Shown piece after piece: positions 35,087 through 42,531 of a DNA stretch of 64,000 bases; position 1 is the first letter of the stretch; each line of letters opens with the position of its first letter. The notes below the pieces were generated by a model, which searched no databases, was not told the DNA's origin, and was given only the letters and a program-made list of their open reading frames with translations. The position numbers and the translations under genes were made by a program. Origin of the DNA: Rhizocola hellebori (GTDB lineage Bacteria > Actinomycetota > Actinomycetes > Mycobacteriales > Micromonosporaceae); assembly GCF_016862955.1 (NCBI RefSeq), contig NZ_BONY01000033.1, forward strand, positions 41,378-105,377, read 5' to 3'.

Positions 35087-35559
35087 GATTCCAACTAGCA
35101 ACCTATCGCTGTGATCCCAATGGACACCTGTTCCGTGCTCCGACGATTCTTGGGGGACACGGGGTATTCTTGGCCCGCAGCTCAGGCGAGGGCGACTTGG
35201 CCTACGTCGATGCCGTTTCTGACGACGCTTTTGGCGACCTTCGGTCCATCCTCAGAGGGATTCCGACGTTTATGCAATTACATGAATTGGAGCGCGGCAA
35301 GGTTGTCCAAGATCTCTTTAGTATTACCTGCGATTACGATTCGCAGGGCGCTCCCTACGTTCTAAATCGAGATCCCTGCTGTATTCACTGCTCGGACTGC
35401 AATGTCAGGTTCATCGAAGCTACCGATCCGCCTGAATTTGTGGATATTGATGTGCCGGAGGTGAGTCACGGACGTTGGGATTCGATGTCGGTTACTGATC
35501 GTAGAACAGCCATTGAGCAAGCGCTAAATGAGTATTTCATCGATCGTGCCGACTGGTGA
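35083..35559 (+). CDS. Candidate immunity protein for the RHS toxin tip
   Basis: A 158-residue acidic cytoplasmic protein with no recognisable family, signal or membrane segment. It starts with GTG overlapping the toxin stop (GTGA), so the two are translationally coupled, as polymorphic toxins and their immunity genes usually are. A cysteine cluster (residues in DPCCIHCSDCNVRF) could bind a metal. The C-terminus is an acidic helix (TDRRTAIEQALNEYFIDRADW). Position and coupling suggest it neutralises the ART/RES-like tip in the producing cell. The low GC relative to neighbours fits co-transfer with the tip. Confidence 0.65.
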   Translation: MRFQLATYRCDPNGHLFRAPTILGGHGVFLARSSGEGDLAYVDAVSDDAFGDLRSILRGIPTFMQLHELERGKVVQDLFSITCDYDSQGAPYVLNRDPCCIHCSDCNVRFIEATDPPEFVDIDVPEVSHGRWDSMSVTDRRTAIEQALNEYFIDRADW

Positions 35560-35781
35560 CCATCTGGCGGCCGAGTATCGCGATTCTTTGGTGCGCCAAT
35601 AAAACGTGATCGACGACTACCATAGATCGACGGTGACAGGTGGGGTCCGGGCATTGACTTATGCCTGCGACTCCGGCGTGTGTGCAAGTGGCCACCTTGT
35701 GCGTTGATGTGCGTGGAGGTGTGCCCCGGTTGATGTCAAACTGATGTCAGATACTTGGTATGACCGTAAACGTATCGATGA

Positions 35782-35997
35782 ATTGCTGTGGATCTCCACA
35801 TGAGATGCGGACCGCTTGGCACCCATGCGTTTAGAATTAATGACCCCTATGCCGTGTACGAGGTGCTCAAACCATTCGATGTCCAGGAAGGCCCGGCGAG
35901 GCCGTGGTTCGGTCCGCCTGGACTGGCTATTCAGTACAAACTTCCAAGGTCTGTTCAGGATCTGATTGACGACGACTTCCTGCGGGAGGTGAGCTAG
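35782..35997 (+). pseudogene. Orphan C-terminal fragment of a TNT-type (NAD glycohydrolase) toxin tip
   Basis: An open frame of about 70 codons bounded upstream by a TGA at 35779. Its sequence YAVYEVLKPFDVQEGPARPWFGPPGLAIQYKLPRSVQDLIDDDFLREV resembles the last strands of tuberculosis-necrotizing-toxin (TNT) domains, in which a PWFGxPGxxxQY motif precedes a SVxxLLxxGxLxEV tail. The upstream part of the domain is missing, so it is not an independent enzyme. GTG 35788 and ATG 35797 are possible starts but lack good ribosome-binding sites. The likely origin is a former toxin tip displaced when the present tip was inserted. Confidence 0.5.
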
Positions 35998-36002
35998 CGA
36001 CG

Positions 36003-36206
36003 ATGTACATCAGTGAGCTTGAGGCCAAGCTACAAGCGCTCGGTGTGCCAGCCGATGTTTACTGCATTGGACGAGATCGCGATGAGTCGTACTGCCTTGT
36101 CGAGGACGGGCAGAATTGGCGAGTGTTCTTCAGCGAGCGTGGAGGCAGGACCTCGGAGCGGGCCTTTGCCAGCGAGGAGGAGGCGTGCAACGAGTTGATG
36201 AATTGA
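36003..36206 (+). CDS. Small candidate immunity protein paired with the TNT fragment
   Basis: A 67-residue acidic protein, MYISELEAKLQALGVPADVY then YCLVEDGQNWRVFFSERGGRTSERAFASEEEACNEL. The pattern ELExxLxxLGVPxxxY with WxVxxSERG and SEEEAC recalls small immunity-type proteins I have seen beside secreted toxins in other bacteria, but I cannot name a family with certainty. A GGAGGTGA ribosome-binding site lies inside the end of the TNT fragment and the start is 5 nt past its stop, so they form one cassette. Retention of the immunity gene after loss of its toxin is common in polymorphic toxin loci. Confidence 0.55.
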   Translation: MYISELEAKLQALGVPADVYCIGRDRDESYCLVEDGQNWRVFFSERGGRTSERAFASEEEACNELMN

Positions 36207-36285
36207 CTTCTACGCGATCATGTCTTTCAACGCCTCATGCAGAATCGCCCATAAGGAGCACGGGACACATAACGGCGACTGCGCT

Positions 36286-36315
36286 TTAGGCAAAATTGAG
36301 GATAAGTTAGGCAAA
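36286..36315 (+). repeat. Direct repeat TTAGGCAAA spaced 21 bp
   Basis: TTAGGCAAA occurs at 36286-36294 and 36307-36315, two helical turns apart, about 100 bp before the Nudix gene. A weaker copy (TAGGGCAAA) lies near 36391. It could be a tandem regulator-binding site; there is no further support. Confidence 0.35.
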
Positions 36316-36409
36316 TGCCCACGTTTGCGCTCCAATTCGCCTTGCCGGGGTGGTTAGACCGCCCGTTCCTCCATGCAGTGCTCTGCCAAGATAGGGCAAA
36401 CTATCGATT

Positions 36410-36904
36410 ATGAATGCTCTTGACGATGGCGATCCAGTTGCCTTCTTCGATCGAAAGCGGTCACTCATGGGAGCATCGGCGTTGCTGTTGCGAGACGAGC
36501 ACGGCCAGATCGTGATCGTAAAGCCGCACTACAAGGCGGTTTGGCACTTGCCCGGCGGCCTTATGGAGACCGACGAGTCGCCACGTTTGGCTGCTGAACG
36601 TGAAACGTTCGAGGAGATTGGCCTACAGGTGCGGACGAAGCGACTTCTCGTGGCCGACTATAAGTCAGCGACCGAGGCACGCCCGGCGTGTATGCAGTTC
36701 ATTTTTGACGGCGGCGTGCTCAGCGTAGAACAGCTGGCAGGTATTGTCTTGCAAGCAAATGAGATAGAGGCATGGCAGGCTGTCTCCGATGACGATGCTT
36801 TAGCATTGGTGGCCCAAGGAGGCCCGTCTTCGCGCCTTGCCAATGCGTTGGCAGTACTGGAAAGCGGCGTGCCGATCTACCTTGAAGACGGCCAAACCGT
36901 CTGA
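36410..36904 (+). CDS. Nudix hydrolase
   Basis: A 164-residue Nudix-fold pyrophosphohydrolase. The complete Nudix box is present: Gly-x5-Glu-x7-Arg-Glu-x2-Glu-Glu-x-Gly in GLMETDESPRLAAERETFEEIGL, preceded by KAVWHLPGG. All metal-binding glutamates are in place, so it should be active on a nucleoside diphosphate-linked substrate. The ATG follows a weak leader. It is convergent with the XRE/TPR regulator gene (1-bp gap). The substrate cannot be told from sequence. Confidence 0.9.
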   Translation: MNALDDGDPVAFFDRKRSLMGASALLLRDEHGQIVIVKPHYKAVWHLPGGLMETDESPRLAAERETFEEIGLQVRTKRLLVADYKSATEARPACMQFIFDGGVLSVEQLAGIVLQANEIEAWQAVSDDDALALVAQGGPSSRLANALAVLESGVPIYLEDGQTV

Positions 36905-36905
36905 C

Positions 36906-38237
36906 CTAGGCCAGCTCTGGCAGCAGGTCGATGCGGTCGCAGACTACCGCAAGATCGGCATGCTGGCGCTTGAACAGGGTCGCCTGCTTAGCCAGCATCC
37001 GCAGGCGCATGTTGACCCGATGGGACTTCAGACGTGCCGCCACCTCAAGAGCCGCTTGGGCTTGCTCTGCCGCGCCATCCAGTTCTCTTCGCCGTAAACG
37101 GGCGGTGGCAAGGTTGCTACGGTCAAGGGCCTGGTTGCGTATCTGCTCCTTGCCACGCATGGCCATCGCGTGCCGGATGGGCTCCTCAGCTCTGAGCGCT
37201 TGGCGTGGGTCAAACGCGGCCAGGTCGCGGAAACAGGAGCCGATCACACCGGACAGCTGTGCGTCGTTGAAGTACGTGATCCACGTTGGATCTTTGCTTG
37301 AAGTGCCGCGTGCCAATTGGCTTTCTGCGGCGCTCAAGGCTCGCTGGCAAGGTTCAGGCCGTCCGAGAATGGCGTAGGTTTTCGCTTCCATGCTGCTGAC
37401 TTTGGCCATGACGGTAGGGGTCACCTCACTTTGGCCGGTCAAGTGATTGGCTAAGCCAAGCAGCTCGACGGATTGCATTGGGTTGCCGAGGTCAGCGTTC
37501 ACACGTGCCATATCGCATAGCAGCCGTGCTGCCAAGGCGGCATCCTCTCCTTGCTGGGCTATCTGGACACCCAACGCGAAGTATTGCTGCGACTCATCGA
37601 ATCTGCCTATGTCATATGCGATCCAGCCGGCCACGGCGCACAGGTCAGCGACAGCTGGCAAGAGTTGGTGGCGAACCCTGTCGGGGTAGGAGCCACGGAC
37701 CAATCGAATGGCGCTGTCCACATATCCGGCCGCTGCCTGGTAAGGCACCCAGCCACCGAACTGACGATCCCAGCGCTGCAGGCTGCGCGCAGCGAAGCTG
37801 ACTTCGCGCACCTCGCTCATGCCGATCCGGTAGGGGTCAGGCGGGCTAACGAACGCGAAGCTCCCGAGTAGCGAACCGCCCAGTAGAACGTTCCGGCGTT
37901 TCATGGGATCACCTTGACCATCGGCAGTGGTGCTTTCTACGGCAACCAATCCGAGACCGAGGACTGAAAGTGCCGAGGGCGGCAGCTCAGCGAATAACAT
38001 CCGTTCCGGCGCATCGTAAACAAGCGCCCAGAGTGAACGGTAGAAGTCACTTGGCTCGTGGTCTCCCTTCTCCCAGCCTTTCAGCATCCGAAGCAGGCTG
38101 TCGTGAGAGGGCAACGTCAATCCGAACTCGCACCCCTTCTCCTCCAAGGCTGTCACAGCCCGAAGCTGTGACCAGGATGGAGAGCGCCGGAGGCGTGCTT
38201 CGCGCAAGCGATGTGCCCACGCTGGTCTGAGCGTCAT
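36906..38237 (-). CDS. XRE-type regulator with TPR-like C-terminal domain
   Basis: A 443-residue regulator. The N-terminal region (about 8-70: HRLREARLRRSPSWSQLRAV then LTLPSHDSLLRMLKGWEKGDHEPSDFYRSL) is a helix-turn-helix of the type found in actinomycete XRE proteins. Residues 120-440 are alpha-helical TPR-like repeats (for example AAGYVDSAIRLV, FDESQQYFALGVQIAQQG, LDGAAEQAQAALEVAARL). Such proteins commonly control development or secondary metabolism and are often linked to short unknown genes like those that diverge from it here. ATG 38237 is chosen because the HTH begins at once; a TAGGGT box 7 nt upstream suggests a leaderless start. Confidence 0.8.
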   Translation of the reverse strand: MTLRPAWAHRLREARLRRSPSWSQLRAVTALEEKGCEFGLTLPSHDSLLRMLKGWEKGDHEPSDFYRSLWALVYDAPERMLFAELPPSALSVLGLGLVAVESTTADGQGDPMKRRNVLLGGSLLGSFAFVSPPDPYRIGMSEVREVSFAARSLQRWDRQFGGWVPYQAAAGYVDSAIRLVRGSYPDRVRHQLLPAVADLCAVAGWIAYDIGRFDESQQYFALGVQIAQQGEDAALAARLLCDMARVNADLGNPMQSVELLGLANHLTGQSEVTPTVMAKVSSMEAKTYAILGRPEPCQRALSAAESQLARGTSSKDPTWITYFNDAQLSGVIGSCFRDLAAFDPRQALRAEEPIRHAMAMRGKEQIRNQALDRSNLATARLRRRELDGAAEQAQAALEVAARLKSHRVNMRLRMLAKQATLFKRQHADLAVVCDRIDLLPELA

Positions 38238-38437
38238 GCCTGTCACCCTAAGACGGGACACGGTGTCACCCCCTGTTTCACCGGCTGTCATCTGCGGATT
38301 TGAGCCTAACCCTGATTGGCTGAGGTTGCGGACTTCGGTCGTTGACCTGCCCAGTTCGGTGCTACACCGCTCTCGGCCGCGTGATCTTCCGTGCCGCCTG
38401 GTCCAGCAACCCCCCAAAGCATAGGAGGTAATCAATT

Positions 38438-38713
38438 ATGGTCACTGTCCGCGATTCATTGGCGCAGGAAATAGTGAGCGCCAGAGGCCGAATAGCAGAC
38501 ACCAACACCAGGCAGCACGCGGGCCGTCATCGTGCTGAAGATCGAGAGCAGCCGAGCTGGAATAACTCCACCATGATTGTGCAGGTCTTGCGGGACCGGT
38601 TAGTCAGTCGTGGTTGGAGCACTGAGGGGGTCTTTCTGCTTGCGTCTGCTATTGGGCCATCGCCGGAGCTGGAGGAACGCCAGCTTGACCTTGGAGTGGG
38701 GCTGTGGCGATGA
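38438..38713 (+). CDS. Small hypothetical protein, first of a coupled pair
   Basis: A 91-residue protein with no known domain; the C-terminal half, IVQVLRDRLVSRGWSTEGVFLLASAIGPSPELEERQLDLGVGLW, looks helical. A strong AGGAGGT ribosome-binding site precedes the ATG by 8 nt, and the stop overlaps the next start (ATGA), so this is a real gene. It is transcribed divergently from the XRE/TPR regulator, which may control it. The function is unknown. Confidence 0.65.
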   Translation: MVTVRDSLAQEIVSARGRIADTNTRQHAGRHRAEDREQPSWNNSTMIVQVLRDRLVSRGWSTEGVFLLASAIGPSPELEERQLDLGVGLWR

Positions 38714-38922
38714 GTATCTGGACGACACGCGCCAACGAGCCGGTCGGCTTCGGTGATCTTGTGGCAATCAGCGTGCTTAAGCATGCCGACGCGGTAGGCC
38801 GCATTGTGGCGCGGCGGGATAGCGGACGTATTCAATGCGTGCTGGTGAGGGGTAGCAGCGTCAAGCCTGGTGAGTTCGTAGAGGTGGAGGAAGACCAGCT
38901 CCTGGTTCGAGTGTTTGGCTAG
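38710..38922 (+). CDS. Small hypothetical protein, second of a coupled pair
   Basis: A 70-residue protein, MSIWTTRANEPVGFGDLVAI then GRIVARRDSGRIQCVLV and PGEFVEVEEDQLLVRVFG, predicted all-beta. The pattern (GDLVAI, GRIV, PGEFVEVEEDQL) resembles a small SH3-like barrel, but no family is identified. It is coupled to the preceding gene by an ATGA overlap. The GTG at 38704 is less likely. The function is unknown. Confidence 0.65.
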   Translation: MSIWTTRANEPVGFGDLVAISVLKHADAVGRIVARRDSGRIQCVLVRGSSVKPGEFVEVEEDQLLVRVFG

Positions 38923-39228
38923 GGGCGGTATGTCTTCGACTCGGTTGTGCCTGAATGTGCGTAGCCTGCGGCTGGCCTCTTACATCAGGTGCAGCTCAAG
39001 CTCTTGGTTCGTGGCGAACATGTCGCCATCTGTGAATTGCCCGCCGTGCGCTCTCGACATGGCCGCGCCCATCGCGTGATGGCCGAGCTGTGCTCATGGG
39101 CGGAAATGCGGCGACCGTTTCGAGTTCATCAAGCGATGATCCGATATCCAGTGAACCGCGGTGGCATATGAAAAGTTCTGATCCACGAGCGGATGCGGAG
39201 CCCAACGTAGGTGCGAAGGAGAACGTCA
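38923..39228. other. 306-bp stretch without a confident gene
   Basis: It holds a 60-codon open frame (38989-39171, +) with no ribosome-binding site and no recognisable product. Apart from the AAGGAGAA ribosome-binding site of the next gene at the right end, nothing else stands out. Confidence 0.5.
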
Positions 39229-39450
39229 ATGAAGGTCACCGAACTACTGATAACCGGCTTCGATGGCGACGAGCCCGTCTTTGCGGTCACGCTCGTCCCT
39301 GATGGCGCGACCGCTGTCCTCACTGCGACCGACGGAGAGGGAGGAGCAGCGGTCGATTCAATTGCCAAGCAGGAGACGGATGTCTTCTCTTCGGTACGGG
39401 AACTCCTCGAACCGCTGGCACTGGCGTCGGCGAATATGCAGTCAACATAA
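39229..39450 (+). CDS. Small hypothetical protein
   Basis: A 73-residue acidic protein: KVTELLITGFDGDEPVFAVTLVPDGATAVLTATDGEGGAAVDSIAKQETDVFSSVRELLEPL. It looks like a small alpha/beta domain without known family. AAGGAG lies 7-8 nt before ATG 39229, supporting that start over ATG 39211. Two TCAACATA direct repeats overlap its stop region. The function is unknown. Confidence 0.6.
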   Translation: MKVTELLITGFDGDEPVFAVTLVPDGATAVLTATDGEGGAAVDSIAKQETDVFSSVRELLEPLALASANMQST

Positions 39451-39778
39451 ATGTTCTCAACATAGATTGAGTTAGTAGGCATAGTGGGCAGCGCGCTGGA
39501 AGGTCGGGGGCCGTGTTGTCGCCTGGCCCTTCCTGCCAGGCGCGGCTCAGGCCTGCTGTTGGCAGAGCGCAATGCACAGCAGGTTTCGTAGAAGCTTTCT
39601 GCGACGTACACGTCTGGGCTGTGTGGTGGAAGGTGCGTCTGACAGGACGATCGACTGCCTGTGTCACGGCGGCAGGTGCGGCCAAACGCGCTGGCGATCG
39701 TCGTGGTGACGGTATGCGGAGGAACGATCAGACTGGCCTGATGCAACCTGACGGGACCCATGCTCCGTGTGTTAACCC
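39451..39778. other. 328-bp intergenic region before a sigma-factor gene
   Basis: It contains an 8-bp perfect hairpin (CGCCTGGC 39520-39527 with GCCAGGCG 39535-39542) that may end the preceding transcript, but no T run. No ribosome-binding site or coding signal was found. The promoter of the sigma factor must lie near the right end but was not identified. Confidence 0.45.
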
Positions 39779-40315
39779 GTGAACGAAACAGACAGCGAGT
39801 TCACGGCGTACTACGCGGCGCGCGGACGGACCATGCGCAACACGGCGTACCTGCTGTGCGGGGACTGGCATCTCGCCGAGGACCTGACCCAGACCGCGTT
39901 CGCCAAGCTCTACCGGGTTTGGGGACGAGTACAGCGCCGTGACGCCTTGGACGGCTACGTGCGCCGCGTTCTGCTGCGCGCCTTCCTCGACGAACGCAGA
40001 AAGCCCTGGCGCCGTGAGCATTCGGTGGAGCCCGGCTCCGCCGTGCTCGATCCCGCCGCCCAGGAAGCCGTTGGCGGCCAGGGGGTGGAGCTGCGCGAGG
40101 CACTGGCCGTGGTGCCGTCCCGCCAGCGTGCCGTGCTGGTCCTGCGTTTCTGGGCCGATCTGTCGGTCGAGCAGACCGCGGAAGCTCTCGGTTGCTCCAC
40201 CGGCAACGTGAAGAGCCAGACGGCGAGGGGCCTGGCGACGCTACGCGAGGCGCTTGGCCACCAAGGAGCCAAGTCCATGAAGGAAGCCACCTATCTGAAG
40301 GAAGTCACCTCATGA
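39779..40315 (+). CDS. SigE-family ECF RNA polymerase sigma factor
   Basis: A 178-residue sigma-70 family member. Region 2 is FTAYYAARGRTMRNTAYLLCGDWHLAEDLTQTAFAKLYRVWGRV, and region 4 is LREALAVVPSRQRAVLVLRFWADLSVEQTAEALGCSTGNVKSQTARGLATLREAL. These match the actinobacterial SigE group. It starts with GTG, and its stop overlaps the next gene (ATGA). The downstream membrane protein has the layout of a partner or anti-sigma factor, though without a recognisable zinc anti-sigma motif. Confidence 0.93.
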   Translation: MNETDSEFTAYYAARGRTMRNTAYLLCGDWHLAEDLTQTAFAKLYRVWGRVQRRDALDGYVRRVLLRAFLDERRKPWRREHSVEPGSAVLDPAAQEAVGGQGVELREALAVVPSRQRAVLVLRFWADLSVEQTAEALGCSTGNVKSQTARGLATLREALGHQGAKSMKEATYLKEVTS

Positions 40316-40947
40316 GGGAAGTAAGGGACATCTGCGATCGGATGCTGGCCGACCCGGCTCCGCCGATGACGAGTGCTGATGATCTGCTCAGTTTCGCGCG
40401 GCGCGGCCGGGCCCGGCATCGCGCCCGGCTCGGCGTCGGCTTCGCCGCGGCCGCCACGCTGGCCATCGCCGCGGCTGCGCCACTGCTGATCGGCGGCACT
40501 CCGGCCACCCGGCCTCCGATCGGCCGCGCAACCCAGGCGACGAGCGCCGCTCCAGCGCCGGTGCCAGTGGCGTTCAATGATTTGCTGCCGGTGGGGGTCG
40601 ACAGCTACACCCCGACCGGAGGCATAAAGGTGATTTACCTGCGCACCGCGCCGGATGCTCCCGTGCCCACGGGCGATCTCTGCCAGGCTCCGCTGCCGAT
40701 GGAGTTCAAGGTCGCGATCACGTCTGGGCCTTGCGAGGTCATCACCTTGCAGGGCGTGCAGATCCGCCTCGGTTCCTATCGAGCCAACATCCCGAACTCC
40801 CCCGAGGCAACCTTCGCCCTGCGCTACCTCGAGGGCAAGGCGTACATCTGCCTGGCGTTGCCGGCCCAGGCGTGGGACTCCAGCAACACCACCGCGCCCA
40901 CGATGACCGCGCGGGAGCTTGCCGACTACCTGCTCAGAGTTCGGTGA
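40312..40947 (+). CDS. Single-pass membrane protein, likely partner of the sigma factor
   Basis: A 211-residue protein. It has a cytoplasmic N-terminus (MREVRDICDRMLADPAPPMTSADDLLSFARRGRARHRAR), one transmembrane helix at about 43-64 (LGVGFAAAATLAIAAAAPLLIGG) and an extracellular domain with two cysteines. Translationally coupled to the sigma gene by an ATGA overlap. Coupling and topology fit an anti-sigma factor or sensor, but the HxxxCxxC motif of ZAS proteins is absent, so that role is inference. Confidence 0.75.
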   Translation: MREVRDICDRMLADPAPPMTSADDLLSFARRGRARHRARLGVGFAAAATLAIAAAAPLLIGGTPATRPPIGRATQATSAAPAPVPVAFNDLLPVGVDSYTPTGGIKVIYLRTAPDAPVPTGDLCQAPLPMEFKVAITSGPCEVITLQGVQIRLGSYRANIPNSPEATFALRYLEGKAYICLALPAQAWDSSNTTAPTMTARELADYLLRVR

Positions 40948-41121
40948 ACACCTTCTCGAGGAGAGCGAGCCGTACCTGATCGGGTGCGGCTTCGCCGCTA
41001 ACCTCCGAAATAGTGATTGTTGCCTCAGCTATCCATCCGCAATGACGGCGCGGGCTGACATTTTCCATACAATCAGCGCGCTTGGCCAACCTGGTGGATT
41101 GCTGATGAAGGCGGCCGGATA

Positions 41122-41421
41122 GTGGTACTTGAGAGCAAGGCGATAGTGCAGTCTCGCGGCTCGTTGTGGCGGGGGATTGAGGCGGTCGGCGGAAGGTTTA
41201 CCTTGACCGAGAAGAGCCTTTCGTTCAGGGCGCATGCGCTCAACGTGCAATCGGAGCCGCTGGATATCCCGGTGCGTGACATTGTTGGAATGCGCAAGTT
41301 CCGAACCCTCGGCATCTTCGCAAACGGGCTTGCGGTCACCACAATCTCCGGCGACGAGCATCGACTGACAATCGGAAAGCGTGGCGCTTTCCTTGAGGCG
41401 ATCACGAGACTGAACGCCTAA
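41122..41421 (+). CDS. GRAM/PH-like domain protein
   Basis: A 99-residue protein resembling short bacterial GRAM-domain proteins: WRGIEAVGGRFTLTEKSLSFRAHALNVQSEPLDIPVRDIVGMRKFRTLGIFANGLAVTTISGDEHRLTIGKRGAFLEAI. The GIEAVGGxxxLT and HALNxQxxPLxIPxxDI patterns are characteristic. Such proteins are thought to bind lipids or proteins. It starts with GTG overlapping an upstream stop codon in another frame; the 175 bp before it have no convincing gene. Confidence 0.75.
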   Translation: MVLESKAIVQSRGSLWRGIEAVGGRFTLTEKSLSFRAHALNVQSEPLDIPVRDIVGMRKFRTLGIFANGLAVTTISGDEHRLTIGKRGAFLEAITRLNA

Positions 41422-41443
41422 CGGCCAGCGCCAGAGTAATCAG

Positions 41444-41875
41444 TCAGGGTTGAGCCCATAGGTTCTCGCTACGGGTGAGTCTGTCGGCGATTTCCTGCTC
41501 GGCTGGGCTGGGTTCGTCATTGTCTGGCCAGACCGCGGGCCAAATGTCGATGCCCGATGGGGGGTCGATGTCGAGGATGGTGTGGCAGCGATAGCACCGG
41601 CGTGGCGCGGTGTCGCTGAACCGGCCGCCGCATTCGCAGGGGTTCAGGCGGGAGGCGATGGCCAGCATCAGGTGCTCGTATCCGTCGGCCGTAATCGATT
41701 CCAGGACCGGGTCGTAATAACTGACGTCGACGCGCATGGGGCAGCGGTCGCAGTACAGGAAATAGCAGTCGTAGAACGGGGAATGGTCAACGCGGTAGAG
41801 CTGTTCCTGGCAGCCCGCACACGTCAGGTATGCCCCGTTGAGCCAGTTGTCATCCTCGTCCTGATCGCTCGTCAT
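41444..41875 (-). CDS. Zinc-ribbon hypothetical protein
   Basis: A 143-residue acidic protein with three cysteine pairs: CAGCQEQLYRVD, YCDRCPMRVDV and CECGGRF with CYRCHTILD, so probably two zinc ribbons. No enzyme motif. It starts in an ATGA overlap with the stop of the small gene upstream, so they form a pair. The function is not recognised. Confidence 0.7.
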   Translation of the reverse strand: MTSDQDEDDNWLNGAYLTCAGCQEQLYRVDHSPFYDCYFLYCDRCPMRVDVSYYDPVLESITADGYEHLMLAIASRLNPCECGGRFSDTAPRRCYRCHTILDIDPPSGIDIWPAVWPDNDEPSPAEQEIADRLTRSENLWAQP

Positions 41876-42141
41876 TGCCGATCGGGTGCCTTTTGAATCG
41901 GGTGTACCTCGACATGCTGGGCTTCGAGGGCCCAGTTCCCGGATTCCTGGCCCATGCGGATAGCCGCTTCAAAGATCTTCTTGCCGTCGAGGCGGAAGCT
42001 CCCGTCGGCGTCGGGCTGGTCTTGCATGACTTCCTGCGTGACCGGCACGGACACGTGGCATTCCTCGGTGGTGAGGCGCTGCAAGCGGACTGACACCGAA
42101 AAGCTGTTCATGGTCACCGGCAGATCGTAGAGGCTCGCCAT
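41872..42141 (-). CDS. Small hypothetical protein paired with the zinc-ribbon protein
   Basis: An 89-residue protein: SVSVRLQRLTTEECHVSVPVTQEVMQDQPDADGSFRLDGKKIFEAAIRMGQESGNWALEAQHVEVHPIQKAP. A beta-strand start and a helical middle can be seen. Its stop overlaps the start of the zinc-ribbon gene. The start may be ATG 42141 or ATG 42111. It is transcribed divergently from the ArsR operon with only 66 bp between. The function is unknown. Confidence 0.6.
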   Translation of the reverse strand: MASLYDLPVTMNSFSVSVRLQRLTTEECHVSVPVTQEVMQDQPDADGSFRLDGKKIFEAAIRMGQESGNWALEAQHVEVHPIQKAPDRQ

Positions 42142-42171
42142 TCGCCGGCGACAGAGTCGGGCGCCTGGCGA

Positions 42172-42201
42172 TTGACATGTGACCAATGGGTCACATATCT
42201 T
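42172..42201 (+). promoter_or_regulatory. Promoter of the second ArsR operon
   Basis: Perfect -35 TTGACA (42172-42177), 18-nt spacer and TATCTT (42196-42201). GTG 42208 follows after 6 nt, so the mRNA is probably leaderless. Confidence 0.7.
42177..42196. promoter_or_regulatory. Perfect inverted-repeat operator in the ArsR promoter
   Basis: ATGTGACC (42177-42184) and GGTCACAT (42189-42196) flank a 4-bp centre and occupy exactly the spacer between -35 and -10. A repressor bound here must block RNA polymerase. The adjacent ArsR protein is the natural ligand. Confidence 0.75.
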
Positions 42202-42207
42202 GGAGTG

Positions 42208-42531
42208 GTGGTTGACGATGATCGGGTGTTCAAGGCGCTGGCCGACTCCACCCGGCGATTCCTGCTTGACCTGCTCTTTGCGCGTGACGGCCGCACGCTG
42301 ACGGAGCTGGAGTCGGAGCTGGAGATGTCGCGCTTCGGCGTGATGAAGCACTTGCGTGTGCTCGAAGACGCGGGTCTTGTGGTCAGCCGCCGGTCGGGCC
42401 GGGAGAAGCTGCACTTTCTCAATCCGGTGCCGATCCGGCTTATTCATGATCGATGGATCGATAAATATACCGAGCATCAGGCGTCAGCGCTGGTGCAGCT
42501 GAAGGCCGAGTTGGAGAAGACCGATGAGTGA
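42208..42531 (+). CDS. ArsR-family transcriptional regulator
   Basis: A 107-residue winged-helix repressor: VFKALADSTRRFLLDLLFARDGRTLTELESELEMSRFGVMKHLRVLEDAGLVVSRRSGREKLHFLN. Metal-site cysteines are absent. GTG 42208 (or 42205) is favoured over ATG 42172 because the latter lies inside the promoter. It overlaps the SRPBCC gene by 8 bp. It probably represses its own operon through the palindrome upstream. Confidence 0.9.
   Translation: MVDDDRVFKALADSTRRFLLDLLFARDGRTLTELESELEMSRFGVMKHLRVLEDAGLVVSRRSGREKLHFLNPVPIRLIHDRWIDKYTEHQASALVQLKAELEKTDE

Noticed and set aside
38989..39171. A 60-codon plus-strand ORF in the accessory region
   Set aside because: No Shine-Dalgarno, no domain and unconvincing amino-acid composition; left as a possible but unsupported gene.
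40919..41122. A 67-codon plus-strand ORF before the GRAM-like gene
   Set aside because: It overlaps the end of the membrane-protein gene in another frame and has no ribosome-binding site or family.
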